Below are positions 38,914 to 48,184 of a stretch of DNA of 64,000 bases, one piece after another; positions within the stretch are counted from its first letter, which is position 1, and each line of letters begins with the position of its first letter. Source of the stretch: Selenomonadaceae bacterium (GTDB lineage: Bacteria; Bacillota; Negativicutes; Selenomonadales; Selenomonadaceae); assembly GCA_017484005.1 (NCBI GenBank), contig JAFUTY010000043.1:22006-86005 (forward strand), written 5' to 3'. The position numbers and the translations under genes are program-made. The notes beneath the pieces are model-generated. The model was not told the DNA's origin, did no database searches, and worked only from the letters and a program-made list of their open reading frames with translations.

Positions 38914-39752
38914 TATCTTCGTCCCTTCGTTTTGAGAATCGCGTCGATACCTTCGTCAATCGTTATCGCGTCTGAATCGATTCCAATTTTTTCGAGCAAT
39001 TGAGAGATCCTCGGTCGAGCTAAACCTGCTTGATCGAGGATTTTTTTATTTCCGAAAATTGTTCGGGGAGATCCATCGCCGACGAGTTTTCCATGACTCA
39101 AGACAATCAATCTATCGGCGAGCGTCGCGATATCATCCATTGAATGCGAAATCAGAATGATCGTCGAATTTTTCTTCCGATGCAATTTCGAAATTTCATC
39201 GAGCATCGATTTGCGGGCGGAAGGATCGAGTCCTGCTGTCGGTTCATCGAGAATCAAATATTTCGGTTTGAGAGCTAACACTCCAGCGATTGCGACGCGA
39301 CGTCTTTGCCCACCGGATAATTCGAGCGGCGCGAGATTCCGAAATTTTTCAAAATCCAATCCGACCAATGACATCGATTCTTTGACTCTCGATAAAGTTT
39401 CAACTTCATCGCAGCCAAAATTTTTCGCACCGAATGCAATATCGAGCTCGACAGTCTCCTCGAATAATTGATGTTCTGGATATTGAAAAACCATTCCTAT
39501 TTTTCGACGAGCATCGCGAGCTTTGATTCGATCTTTTGTCGCGAGATCAATTTCATCAACGAAAATTTTTCCAGATGTTGGATCGATTAATCCCGAAATC
39601 ATTTGAACGAGTGAGGATTTTCCAGATCCAGTATGTCCAGCGATTGCTGTGAATGATCCTTCGTCGATTTTCAGTGATAAATCGTCAATCGCGCGGCGTT
39701 CGAATGGAGTTTTTCGAGCGTAAATCAATGAGACGTTTTGCAATTCGATCAA
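38913..39752 (-). CDS. ecfA2: ECF transporter ATPase A2
   Basis: A 279-residue ABC ATPase: GHTGSGKSS (Walker A), MVFQYPEHQLFE (Q-loop), ELSGGQRRRVAIAG, LILDEPTAGLD and ISHSMDD. The C-terminal extension is typical of EcfA. It overlaps ecfA1 by 4 bases and ecfT by 1. FQYPEHQLFE is the usual EcfA2 form. Confidence 0.94.
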   Translation of the reverse strand: MIELQNVSLIYARKTPFERRAIDDLSLKIDEGSFTAIAGHTGSGKSSLVQMISGLIDPTSGKIFVDEIDLATKDRIKARDARRKIGMVFQYPEHQLFEETVELDIAFGAKNFGCDEVETLSRVKESMSLVGLDFEKFRNLAPLELSGGQRRRVAIAGVLALKPKYLILDEPTAGLDPSARKSMLDEISKLHRKKNSTIILISHSMDDIATLADRLIVLSHGKLVGDGSPRTIFGNKKILDQAGLARPRISQLLEKIGIDSDAITIDEGIDAILKTKGRR

Positions 39753-40567
39753 ATTTTCAACGCCTCCACCAATTCCGATTCAGTCAAAATGTTTCGAGGA
39801 ATTTTGATTTTCTTTCGAAGTCGATTTGCAATTTCAACGGCGAATGGCAATTCCAATCCAAAATTTCGAATCGATGTCGCGTCTGAAAAAATCTCGCGAG
39901 GAGTTTCAATTCGAGCGATTTCTCCGCGATTCAAAATCAAAATTCGATCTGCAGTGATTGTCTCTTCCATGAAATGAGTGATTAAAATGACTGTGATTCC
40001 CTGCGAATTCAATTTTCGAATCGTTTCCAAAACTTCAGATCTGCCGATTGGATCGAGCATTGCTGTCGGCTCATCGAAAACTATCGCGCGAGTTTTCATC
40101 GCAAGCACCCCAGCTATCGCGACTCGCTGTTTCTGTCCTCCGGATAATTTATGCGGCGCGAAATTTTTGAACTCGAGCATTTTCACCGATTCGAGCGATT
40201 CATCAACTCTCCGACGAATTTCGAGAGGATCGATTCCGAGATTCTCACATCCAAACGCCACATCATCTTCAACAATCGCCGCGATTATCTGATTGTCAGG
40301 ATTCTGAAAAACCATCCCGACACGCTGCCGAATTTTCCAAAGTTCATCCTCGAGCTTTGTATCGATTCCATCGACAAGAATTTTTCCTGATGTTGGGATT
40401 AGCAATGCATTGAACAATTTTGCGAGCGTTGATTTTCCAGAGCCATTCGTTCCGAGAATAGCGAAAAACTCACCATCATGAATTTCGAGCGAGATATTTT
40501 TCAGCGCAGATTTTGAATTTCCATCGACGTCAACATAATCAAAAGATACATTTTCAACTGAGATCAT
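39749..40567 (-). CDS. ecfA1: ECF transporter ATPase A1
   Basis: A 272-residue ABC ATPase: GTNGSGKST, MVFQNPDNQIIA, KLSGGQKQRVAIAG, IVFDEPTAMLD and ITHFMEE. FQNPDNQ is the usual EcfA1 form. It pairs with EcfA2 to power uptake. It starts 1 base after cbiE ends, so it is in the same operon as the cobalamin genes. Confidence 0.94.
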   Translation of the reverse strand: MISVENVSFDYVDVDGNSKSALKNISLEIHDGEFFAILGTNGSGKSTLAKLFNALLIPTSGKILVDGIDTKLEDELWKIRQRVGMVFQNPDNQIIAAIVEDDVAFGCENLGIDPLEIRRRVDESLESVKMLEFKNFAPHKLSGGQKQRVAIAGVLAMKTRAIVFDEPTAMLDPIGRSEVLETIRKLNSQGITVILITHFMEETITADRILILNRGEIARIETPREIFSDATSIRNFGLELPFAVEIANRLRKKIKIPRNILTESELVEALKI

Positions 40568-41173
40568 TTAATACCCCACAATCAAGATTCCATGCGAGAT
40601 CGGTTCAGAATTTGCTGCAGTCTGTAAATTTGTTTCGATTATCAATTCATCAGGATAAGACAGTCTCGATAAAATTGCGATTCGAGTTCCAGAATTCCAG
40701 CCGCGATCGATCAAAATTTTTGAGATCGTTTTGGAATTATATTCGCTGTCAGTCAAAATTCCGAGCATTTTTCCAGGCTCAAGATCTTTTGGGGTTCTTC
40801 CATGGAAACTGATTAATCGCGCGTCATGCCATGGCAGATTCAATCGAGCGAAGGCGAGCTGCATTGATGAAATTCCTGGAATCGTTTCGAGATTTTCAAA
40901 ATGCTTCCTTAATAGTGGGAGCAGTGAATAAAATCCTGGATCGCCGGAAACCATTACGACGATTTCATTTCGATCGATTTCCTGCCGAATGAATTCGAGC
41001 ACTGCATCGAGATTTCCAGTTATCGCAAAAGTTTTTTGATCTGATTTTGCAAATGTCTCGAGCGATCTTCTTCCACCGATCAAAACGCGAGCGGAATCGA
41101 TTTTTCTTTTAGCGATTGGAAGAATGTAATCTGGATCTCCCGCACCGATTCCGACGATGTAAATTTTATTCAT
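40568..41173 (-). CDS. cbiE: Cobalt-precorrin-7 C5-methyltransferase
   Basis: A 201-residue SAM-dependent tetrapyrrole methylase: YIVGIGAGDPDYI at the N-terminus, VVMVSGDPGFYS, and IPGISSMQLAFARL. It corresponds to the CbiE half of CobL; the CbiT decarboxylase half is absent. It overlaps cbiD by 8 bases. Part of anaerobic cobalamin synthesis, the other genes of which lie elsewhere. Confidence 0.9.
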   Translation of the reverse strand: MNKIYIVGIGAGDPDYILPIAKRKIDSARVLIGGRRSLETFAKSDQKTFAITGNLDAVLEFIRQEIDRNEIVVMVSGDPGFYSLLPLLRKHFENLETIPGISSMQLAFARLNLPWHDARLISFHGRTPKDLEPGKMLGILTDSEYNSKTISKILIDRGWNSGTRIAILSRLSYPDELIIETNLQTAANSEPISHGILIVGY

Positions 41174-42251
41174 GAAGTTCCTCCATCAATTTTTTCGCAA
41201 CTGAATCGATTCCTAAAATCTCGCCTGCAAAATTCGACATGCATGTTCCGATTTCAATCTTTCCAAAAACATATCGAGACGCTCGAAGACTCGCTCGACT
41301 TGCAATTGAATCGAAAATTTTTTCCAATTTGTAACTTCGAACGATTTCAACTGCATCCTCGGTCGTGTTGGATTCTAAAATTTTTTGAACTCCAATCGAA
41401 TCCATTCCGCCCACCGCTGAATATGCTGCGATTGTCTCGAGCCGTCCATCTGCAACGCGATTGTGAGTCTGAAACGATCCCGATGCAACTTTGGCGAGTT
41501 TTCCAATATGTCCAAGCAATAAAATTTTTTCGACTCCCAAATCAACGGCAGAATCAAGCATGAAGCCGATGAAATTGCTCGTCTCGACGACTGAATCCAT
41601 TTTCAATTGATACTTCCGCGCCAAATTTTCACCGATTTTTCCTGGAACAAAAATTTGAGTTTTGAATCCAGCGGCTAAGGCGATTGAAATTTTTGGAACG
41701 AGAGAATTTTTGAAAGCATCTTCAGACATCGGTCGCAAAACTCCAGTCGTTCCAAGAATCGATAATCCCCCCTCGATTCCGAGAGTATGATTCAAAGTTT
41801 TTTTCGACAACTCAACTCCATCAGGAATTTCGACAGTGATTTCGAGATCCGATTCGTCGAATTCATAAGCCACTTTTCGAATCAACTCACGAGGCTTGGG
41901 ATTGATAGCTGGCTCACCGACTGGAATTTGAAGTCCTGCGCGAGTCACAATTCCAACTCCAACTCCCGCTTTGAATTGAATTCCAGATCCAGGCGGAAGT
42001 TTTCTGACAGTCGTGAAAATCGAAACTCCATTCGTGACATCGGGATCATCGCCGGAATCTTTTACTATTTCGACGCGAATTCCATTTTCAACTTTGGAAA
42101 TATTTTTGATCGGAATTGTCAATCGAGTTTCATCGAGAGCTAAAAGATCAACCGATTCGACTCGATTTCCGCGGAAAAAAAATAGAGCGGCTTTCACTCC
42201 AGCTGCCACGCACGCTCCGGACGTGAATCCGCTCCTCAAAAATTTTTTCAT
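41166..42251 (-). CDS. cbiD: Cobalt-precorrin-5B C1-methyltransferase
   Basis: A 361-residue CbiD: N-terminal LRSGFTSGACVAAGVKAAL, DDPDVTNG, LGIEGGLSILGTTGVLRPMSEDA and GHIGKLAKVASG are hallmark stretches. It methylates C1 of the corrin ring in the oxygen-independent route. First gene of cbiD-cbiE-ecfA1-ecfA2-ecfT. The ribosome-binding site is weak. I see no B12 riboswitch in the short gap upstream. Confidence 0.95.
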   Translation of the reverse strand: MKKFLRSGFTSGACVAAGVKAALFFFRGNRVESVDLLALDETRLTIPIKNISKVENGIRVEIVKDSGDDPDVTNGVSIFTTVRKLPPGSGIQFKAGVGVGIVTRAGLQIPVGEPAINPKPRELIRKVAYEFDESDLEITVEIPDGVELSKKTLNHTLGIEGGLSILGTTGVLRPMSEDAFKNSLVPKISIALAAGFKTQIFVPGKIGENLARKYQLKMDSVVETSNFIGFMLDSAVDLGVEKILLLGHIGKLAKVASGSFQTHNRVADGRLETIAAYSAVGGMDSIGVQKILESNTTEDAVEIVRSYKLEKIFDSIASRASLRASRYVFGKIEIGTCMSNFAGEILGIDSVAKKLMEELHE

Positions 42252-42272
42252 TTCAATTTCAACTCGAAAATT

Positions 42273-43241
42273 TCAAAATGTCTGTGACGCAAATTTTTCG
42301 CAAATCTCGTCGAGCAATGATTTCGCTTGAAGTGTATCAATCCATTGCGTCGGAATTGCATCGAATCCATAGAAAAGTCCAGCGACTCCTCCCGCGACAG
42401 CTGCAGTCGTGTTCGTCTCGATTCCAAGATTGACAGCCTTCAAAACACATTCACTGTAATCTTTGGAATTCAACAGACACCAGATCGACGCTTCGAGTGT
42501 ATCGATAACATATCCCGAACTGTGAATATCATCTCGAGGAGTTTCGGCGAAATTCTCACTCGATACTCTCGCAAAATTCTCACTGAATTCATTCGCAAAA
42601 TCTTCTCGAGCTGAATAAAACTCTCGAGCTTTGGAAATTCCATCGCGAATCGCAATTTTGAGATCCTTTGCACCGTTCAAAATCTCGTTCAATATCAAAA
42701 TCAGAATTCCGCATGCGATTTTACTTCTAGCATGCGCGTGAGTCAGCGATGAAATGTTGTGAACAATTTCCATTGATTCATCTGTCGCAAGATTCTCGCC
42801 AAATTTTTCATGGAGATAAAGCACGATCGGATCAATTCGCATGAGAGATCCATTTCCATTGTCAGACTCTTCCTCGCCGCCGCAATTTGTCGGATTCATC
42901 CCGCATTTGAATCCCAAAATTGCAGTGCTCGTTCTCATTCCAACTTCATCGACAGGATCTCCAAGCGCGGTAAATTCATCATCGTCATACCATTTTACAA
43001 AATTATCCATGATATCGGTATAATCGATTTTTCCAAGCCGACCGAGACTCTCGAGCAGTGCAATTGATAAACTTGTATCATCTGCCCAAGTTCCTGCAGG
43101 AAATTCGCGCGCAAAATTCGAGCGCATCGATGTAACTGGGGATACCATTCTTTCAGTTCGCGATGAAAATTCCACTGGAACTCCGAGAGCGTCTCCAATT
43201 GCGTGACCATAGATGAGTGCTCGAACAATTTTCAGATCCAT
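42273..43241 (-). CDS. ADP-ribosylglycohydrolase-like protein with altered metal site
   Basis: A 322-residue DraG/ARH-family protein: YGHAIGDALGVPVEF, WADDTSLS and ALTHAHARS. The C-terminal metal motif GGDTDT of active enzymes reads GIETNT here, so the two metal-binding Asp are Glu and Asn. The upstream neighbour keeps GGDTDT. Active members remove ADP-ribose from proteins; this one may be slow or act as a binding protein. GAGGAG precedes ATG 43241; the longer upstream frame runs into the neighbour. Confidence 0.88.
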   Translation of the reverse strand: MDLKIVRALIYGHAIGDALGVPVEFSSRTERMVSPVTSMRSNFAREFPAGTWADDTSLSIALLESLGRLGKIDYTDIMDNFVKWYDDDEFTALGDPVDEVGMRTSTAILGFKCGMNPTNCGGEEESDNGNGSLMRIDPIVLYLHEKFGENLATDESMEIVHNISSLTHAHARSKIACGILILILNEILNGAKDLKIAIRDGISKAREFYSAREDFANEFSENFARVSSENFAETPRDDIHSSGYVIDTLEASIWCLLNSKDYSECVLKAVNLGIETNTTAAVAGGVAGLFYGFDAIPTQWIDTLQAKSLLDEICEKFASQTF

Positions 43242-43257
43242 GGCGATTCTCCTCAAC

Positions 43258-44229
43258 TCATTTATTTTGATAAGTCTGATTTGCAAACATTTCGCAGATG
43301 TAATCGATTGACGATCTGCCGAGCAATGTTGCAACCCATTTATCCGGAATCATATCCTCACCGTAGACAAGTCCAGCAATTCCTCCAGCGATAGCCGCGA
43401 TTGTATCAGTGTCGCCGCCGAGATTCACTGCTAACAATACGCAATCGGCATAGTTGTCTGAATTCAACAAGCACCAAACTGCCGCCTCAATCGTATCGAC
43501 AACATAGCCGGAACTTCGAATTTGATCGCGCGGAGTATCGATGAAATCTGGAGAGATCAATCGATCATAATGCTCTTTGAATTCATCTTTGAAATCCTCG
43601 TTCGTCGAGAAAAAGTCAGTCGCTTTTTTCAATCCGGATTCGACAGCCGATTTGATTTCAGTGTTTCCATTCAAAATTTCATTCGCGATCAAAACATAAA
43701 TTGCGCAAGCGATCAAAGTGCGAGGATGTGCGTGAGTCAATGCAGACATGTTGAAAACGATCTTCATGGTTTTTTCTTGATCGAGATCCGCGCCATATTT
43801 ATCGTGAAGATATAATGCAACTGGCGCCATTCTCATCAAAGATCCATTGCCGTTTCCAGTCTCGTTAGCATTTCCACATAATTGAGCAGGAGTTCCGCGC
43901 GAGAATCGACGAATTGCATAAACTGTAGTATTTCCGATGTCAAACGTTCCATCGAAAGTGAATTCATCATCTTCCGCCCATCGCAGATAATTCATCATTA
44001 TATCGTTATAATCAATTTTTCCAACTCGACCGATACTTTCCATTGTCGCCAAAACCATGCTTGTATCGTCAGACCAAGTTCCATCAGGCATATCGTGAGT
44101 TCCAAATGCTCGCATTCCAACGACTGGATCTGCATCGAGCTCCTCACGTTTTTTGAATTCAACAGGAACTCCCAATGCATCGCCAATCGCATGCCCATAA
44201 ATCATCGAACGGACAGTTTTTAACTCCAT
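43258..44229 (-). CDS. ADP-ribosylglycohydrolase
   Basis: A 323-residue DraG/ARH-family hydrolase with all expected motifs: YGHAIGDALGVPVEF, WSDDTSMVLA, TGNGNGSLMRM, ALTHAHPRT and NLGGDTDTIAAIAGG (metal ligands). It would remove ADP-ribose from arginine or other acceptors. Tandem paralogue of the gene at 42273, 16 bases apart. No partner ADP-ribosyltransferase or nitrogenase gene is nearby, so the substrate is unknown. Confidence 0.92.
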   Translation of the reverse strand: MELKTVRSMIYGHAIGDALGVPVEFKKREELDADPVVGMRAFGTHDMPDGTWSDDTSMVLATMESIGRVGKIDYNDIMMNYLRWAEDDEFTFDGTFDIGNTTVYAIRRFSRGTPAQLCGNANETGNGNGSLMRMAPVALYLHDKYGADLDQEKTMKIVFNMSALTHAHPRTLIACAIYVLIANEILNGNTEIKSAVESGLKKATDFFSTNEDFKDEFKEHYDRLISPDFIDTPRDQIRSSGYVVDTIEAAVWCLLNSDNYADCVLLAVNLGGDTDTIAAIAGGIAGLVYGEDMIPDKWVATLLGRSSIDYICEMFANQTYQNK

Positions 44230-44277
44230 AAAACTTCCTCCTTAAAATTTTGGACAATCTTAAAAAATTTAGACAAC

Positions 44278-44305
44278 ATTATAGCGAAAAATTTTTCGAG
44301 TTCAA
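44278..44305 (-). promoter_or_regulatory. Promoter of the ADP-ribosylglycohydrolase pair
   Basis: On the minus strand, TTGAAC (44305-44300), 16 bases, TATAAT (44283-44278). The intervening GCGAAAAATTTTTCG is a palindrome and could be an operator. lonC is transcribed the other way from the same gap. Confidence 0.55.
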
Positions 44306-44365
44306 ACTTTTCGATTAAGATCTATTATGCTAGCATTTTTGGAGTTTCAATTGGAGGTGCTTGTC

Positions 44366-46402
44366 ATGTTCAAATTCTTCAAAAACGCGCTGTCGAATTC
44401 GAAGAAGAAAAATTCTCAGCCGCCAAGTCGAAAAGATTCTCATCTTGATCGTGAAGTTAATGCTCTATATTCAGTGCTCGTCGAGGCGATTGGTTCAGAT
44501 AAACTCGTGATTCAAGCGGGAAAAATGGATGCTTTGAGATACATGCGCTCGGAAGATCCATCGGAAAGACTGCTCGCTCTTCGTCGAATTTTGGAAGAGA
44601 ATCCGACAATCAATCAAGTTCAAAGTGATTTGCAAAAAGAACTCTCGGAAATCTCAGAAATGATCGCTGATATTTTAGCTCGAAGATCGCTCGAAGATAA
44701 AATCGAAAAGCGGATCAATGAAAAGCTCGAGAAGGAACATCAGGATTATGTAAAAGATCTTCGACTGCAGGTTTTGCGCGATGAAAAGCCGGATCTCGAA
44801 TCTCCTCACGATGCAAAAAAACGTGAAGAGCTCGAACGTCTCGATAAAATCAAATTGACTCAGTCAGTCATGGAATTATTGCGACCGAAATCTCTCGAAG
44901 AAATCGTTGGACAGGAGAGAGCGATCAAATCTTTGAGATCAAAACTCGCCTCGCCATATCCTCAGCATTTGATTCTCTATGGACCTCCCGGCGTTGGAAA
45001 AACTACTGCCGCTCGATTAGTTTTAGAAGCAGTTCGAGGAAAATTTCCATCTCCATTTGCCGCCGATGCTCCATTCGTCGAAACAGATGGGACGACGCTT
45101 CGATGGGATCCTCGCGACGTGACAAATCCATTGCTCGGCTCAGTTCATGATCCAATTTATCAAGGCGCGCAAAAATCATTGGCAGATATTGGAGTGCCTG
45201 AACCTAAACCTGGACTCGTGACAGATGCTCATGGCGGAATTTTGTTCATCGATGAAATTGGCGAAATGGATTTGATGCTGCAGAATAAATTGTTGAAAGT
45301 TTTGGAGGATAAACGAACATTTTTCGAATCGGCATATTATGATCCGACAGATGAAAAAGTGCCTCCATATATCAAAAAACTTTTCGAGGAAGGTGCGCCG
45401 GCTGATTTTGTATTGATTGGCGCGACAACTCGAGAATCCAGCTCGATAAATCCCGCACTGAGATCTCGATGCGCGGAAATTTATTTTGAACCTCTGACTC
45501 CAAAACATATTCAAGAAATCATTCGAAACGCCGCTAGAAAATTGAATGTTGAACTTGACGACGGAATCGCGGAAACAATTTCGGAATATACAATCGAGGG
45601 ACGAAAAGCGATCAATATTTTAGCCGATTCATATTCACTCGCACTGAATCGATTCGCAGAAATCAATCCTCCAAAAGTTTCATTGGTAAAAAATTCCGAG
45701 CGAAAAATTCCCGATGAAAAAATTCGAATCGAGAAAAAAGATATCTATGAAGTCGCTCAAGTCAGTCGATTATTCCAATTTGTCACGAAGAAGGCATCTG
45801 ATAATTCAATCGTCGGACACATTTTTGGATTGGGAGTCGCGGGATTTTTGGGATCTGTCATTGAGATTGAAGCGGTTGCATTTCCAGCGCATGAATCTGG
45901 CAAAGGAACTGTTCGATTCAACGAGACAGCCGGCTCAATGGCAAAGGATTCAGTTTTCAACGCGGCGAGTGTCTTTCGAGCTGTCACTGGAAAAGATTTG
46001 CACGATTATGACATCCATATAAATGTTATCGGCGGCGGAAATATCGATGGACCATCTGCAGGTATGGCGATTCTTGCGTCGATTGTCTCGGCTGTCACTC
46101 AGAAAAAAATTCGACAGAATGTTGCAGTGACTGGCGAGATTTCATTGCAGGGAAGAGTTCGTCCAGTTGGCGGAGTTTTCGAGAAAGCTTATGGAGCTAA
46201 GCAGGCAGGGATCAAAGTTTTATTGATTCCAAAAGAGAATGAGAAAGATATTCCAAAAGATCATTTGAATTTGGAGATTCATCCAGTTTCAACGGCGGAA
46301 GAAGCATTCAAATTTATTTTTGACGAGGATATTTCTGATTCGAAGGATCAATCCAAAGATCATTCAAAAAATAAATTCGACGAGGATCAAAATGAAAACT
46401 GA
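44366..46402 (+). CDS. lonC: LonC-type ATP-dependent protease
   Basis: A 678-residue AAA+ serine protease of the LonB/LonC group, without the classic Lon N-terminal domain. Residues about 20-170 form a charged helical region. The AAA+ core has YGPPGVGKTTAAR, Walker B GGILFIDEIGEMD and sensor GATTR. The Lon protease domain has catalytic Ser in GNIDGPSAGMA and Lys in GGVFEKAYGAK. It degrades unfolded or regulated proteins. GGAGG precedes ATG 44366. The C-terminus is an Asp/Lys/Ser tail, and the stop overlaps azlC. LonC is known from spore formers; no sporulation gene other than the bofA-like one is seen here. Confidence 0.88.
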   Translation: MFKFFKNALSNSKKKNSQPPSRKDSHLDREVNALYSVLVEAIGSDKLVIQAGKMDALRYMRSEDPSERLLALRRILEENPTINQVQSDLQKELSEISEMIADILARRSLEDKIEKRINEKLEKEHQDYVKDLRLQVLRDEKPDLESPHDAKKREELERLDKIKLTQSVMELLRPKSLEEIVGQERAIKSLRSKLASPYPQHLILYGPPGVGKTTAARLVLEAVRGKFPSPFAADAPFVETDGTTLRWDPRDVTNPLLGSVHDPIYQGAQKSLADIGVPEPKPGLVTDAHGGILFIDEIGEMDLMLQNKLLKVLEDKRTFFESAYYDPTDEKVPPYIKKLFEEGAPADFVLIGATTRESSSINPALRSRCAEIYFEPLTPKHIQEIIRNAARKLNVELDDGIAETISEYTIEGRKAINILADSYSLALNRFAEINPPKVSLVKNSERKIPDEKIRIEKKDIYEVAQVSRLFQFVTKKASDNSIVGHIFGLGVAGFLGSVIEIEAVAFPAHESGKGTVRFNETAGSMAKDSVFNAASVFRAVTGKDLHDYDIHINVIGGGNIDGPSAGMAILASIVSAVTQKKIRQNVAVTGEISLQGRVRPVGGVFEKAYGAKQAGIKVLLIPKENEKDIPKDHLNLEIHPVSTAEEAFKFIFDEDISDSKDQSKDHSKNKFDEDQNEN

Positions 46403-47090
46403 AACTCGGAAATTTTTTCGTGAAGGTGTTCATGATGGAATTCCAATCGCACTCGGCTATTTCGTTGTATCATTCACTCTCGGAATTGCAGCGCGTCGAG
46501 CGGGATTGACTCCATTCGATGGATTCATCACGAGTTTATTGAACAATGCATCGGCGGGAGAATATGCGGCGTTTTTAGTCATGGAAGCAGACGCACCATA
46601 TCTTGAAATCGCGCTGATAACTTTGATTGCGAATGCTCGATATCTGTTAATGAGCATCGTTGTGAGTCAAAAATTTTCTCGATCGACGTCATTCATTCAT
46701 CGATTTTTCGTTGGATTCGATTTGACTGACGAGATTTTTGGAATCACTATCGCTCGCAAAGGAAAACTCAATCCATTCTACAACTACGGCGCGATGTCTG
46801 TTGCACTGCCTGGATGGAGTGTTGGAACTGCTCTCGGAATTTTTGCAGGAAATGTTTTGCCGATGAATATTGTTTCAGCCTTGAGCGTCGCGTTATATGG
46901 AATGTTTATCGCGATTATCATTCCGCCCGCGCGATCTGAAAAAATTATTCTTGGAGTTGTCGCGGTGAGTTTTGGATTGAGTTTCATCGCCTCGAACTTT
47001 TGGGCAGATATCAGTTCAGGAACTCGAACGATCATTTTGACAGTTTTGATTGCATCGCTCGCCGCATATTTTTTCCCGAAAGAGGATTAA
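46392..47090 (+). CDS. azlC: Branched-chain amino-acid exporter AzlC
   Basis: A 232-residue membrane protein, AzlC family: FREGVHDGIPIALGYF, then LLNNASAGEYAA and LIANARYLLMS, with about five or six helices. Works with AzlD to export branched-chain amino acids. It overlaps the end of lonC by 11 bases. Its partner azlD lies 770 bases away on the opposite strand, which is unusual since azlC-azlD normally form a pair. Confidence 0.9.
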   Translation: MKTETRKFFREGVHDGIPIALGYFVVSFTLGIAARRAGLTPFDGFITSLLNNASAGEYAAFLVMEADAPYLEIALITLIANARYLLMSIVVSQKFSRSTSFIHRFFVGFDLTDEIFGITIARKGKLNPFYNYGAMSVALPGWSVGTALGIFAGNVLPMNIVSALSVALYGMFIAIIIPPARSEKIILGVVAVSFGLSFIASNFWADISSGTRTIILTVLIASLAAYFFPKED

Positions 47091-47139
47091 TTCTCATTTC
47101 GAAGAAGTTTACAAAATCAAATATTTGGGAGGGGATCGA

Positions 47140-47736
47140 ATGAGAAGTTTTCAAGAATCGGTGATCAATCGGCGGACAAATTACAAGCTCGACAAAAATA
47201 TCAAAGTGCTCCCGTCAGAAATCGTTGCGGCAGTTGAAAGATTGACGAAAGAAGTTCCGACAGCTTTCAACCTGCAATCGAGTCGAATCGTTGTCGCGAT
47301 GGGAGATCATCATCAAAAAATTTGGGATATCACTCGAGCGGAATTGCAAAAAATCGTTCCGGCGGATAAATTTTCCGGGACAGATGCAAAACTCAAAGGA
47401 TTTGAAGCTGGATTTGGAACGATTCTATTTTTCGATGAAATGAAAACCGTCGAAGAAATGTAGAATCAATTCAAACTTTACGCGGAGAATTTTCCAATTT
47501 GGGCATCGCAGGCGAATGGAATGATTCAATTTGCAATTTGGACAGAGCTTGCGAATTTTGGACTCGGAGTCAATTTGCAGCATTACAATCCATTAATCGA
47601 CGCGGAAATCAAAAAATATTTCGATGTGCCGGATTCATGGAAACTTGTGGCGCAAATGGTTTTTGGAAATCCAATTGAATCTCCCGCGCCAATTGAAAAA
47701 CTTCCAATCGAGCAGCGCGTAAAAATCTTCGCATGA
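47140..47736 (+). pseudogene. Nitroreductase-family gene with in-frame amber stop
   Basis: One frame of 199 codons encodes a nitroreductase-like FMN protein (MRSFQESVINRRTNYKLD; AFNLQSSRIVV; then WASQANGMIQFAIWTELANFGLGVNLQHYNPLID). A TAG at 47461-47463 interrupts it between EEM and NQFKLYAENF. Relatives have Gln near there (LQxQFPLYA), so a CAG-to-TAG change is likely. Everything after the stop is well kept, which suggests a recent mutation or suppression. GGGAGGGG precedes the ATG. Confidence 0.85.
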
Positions 47737-47752
47737 AATATTTCAATCACAA

Positions 47753-47800
47753 ATAAAAAAAGAGATCCATCGATCTGAATTGATCGGTGGATCTTTCTTT
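47753..47800. terminator. GATC-type terminator
   Basis: The stem around GATCCATCGATC / GATCGGTGGATC has an A-run on the left and a T-rich right side. It lies between the convergent nitroreductase and azlD genes. Confidence 0.82.
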
Positions 47801-47810
47801 ATTCGGATTC

Positions 47811-47867
47811 AGTTCGCAAACGGTGAGAATCGTTGCCACAAATTGGGTCAAGCGTCACGCTTGTCAG
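47811..47867 (-). repeat. Stop-codon-adjacent repeat, copy B (long form)
   Basis: The palindromic core lies at 47844-47867; its TGA is the azlD stop codon. A further shared stretch (GCAAACGGTGAGAATCG, 47817-47833) matches copy C at 50697-50713 with one difference. Confidence 0.8.
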
Positions 47868-48169
47868 ACAAAAAGTTCAGTGATAAAAACAATCAGACAG
47901 CATGCAACTGCAACTTGAAACATGCTCGCGCCAAACCATGCGGCGATTATTCCGAGAATCAATGCAATTGCGCCGGATATTTGAGATTGAGTTGAATCAA
48001 TTATCGCAGGAAAAGTCATAACGGCAAGCGTGACATATGGAACATAATGCAAAAATGATTTAACGAATCGATTTTTTATCTCGCCGCGAATTAGTGTCAG
48101 CGGCAAAATTCGAATCGCGAGCGTCACGGCCGACATTATTGCGATGTAAATATAAATCTCGTGCGTCAA
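47864..48169 (-). CDS. azlD: Branched-chain amino-acid transport protein AzlD
   Basis: A 101-residue membrane protein with four hydrophobic segments; the N-terminal part AIMSAVTLAIRILPLTLI matches AzlD. It is the small partner of AzlC, which is encoded nearby but on the other strand, so coordinated transcription from one promoter is impossible. The start is TTG after GAGGAG. It lies directly downstream of the histidine kinase on the same strand. Confidence 0.88.
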   Translation of the reverse strand: MTHEIYIYIAIMSAVTLAIRILPLTLIRGEIKNRFVKSFLHYVPYVTLAVMTFPAIIDSTQSQISGAIALILGIIAAWFGASMFQVAVACCLIVFITELFV

Positions 48170-48184
48170 AATTTTCTCCTCAAA

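Noticed and set aside
42242..43334. B12 riboswitch upstream of cbiD
   Set aside because: The gap upstream of cbiD is only about 20 bases and I found no B12-box pattern.
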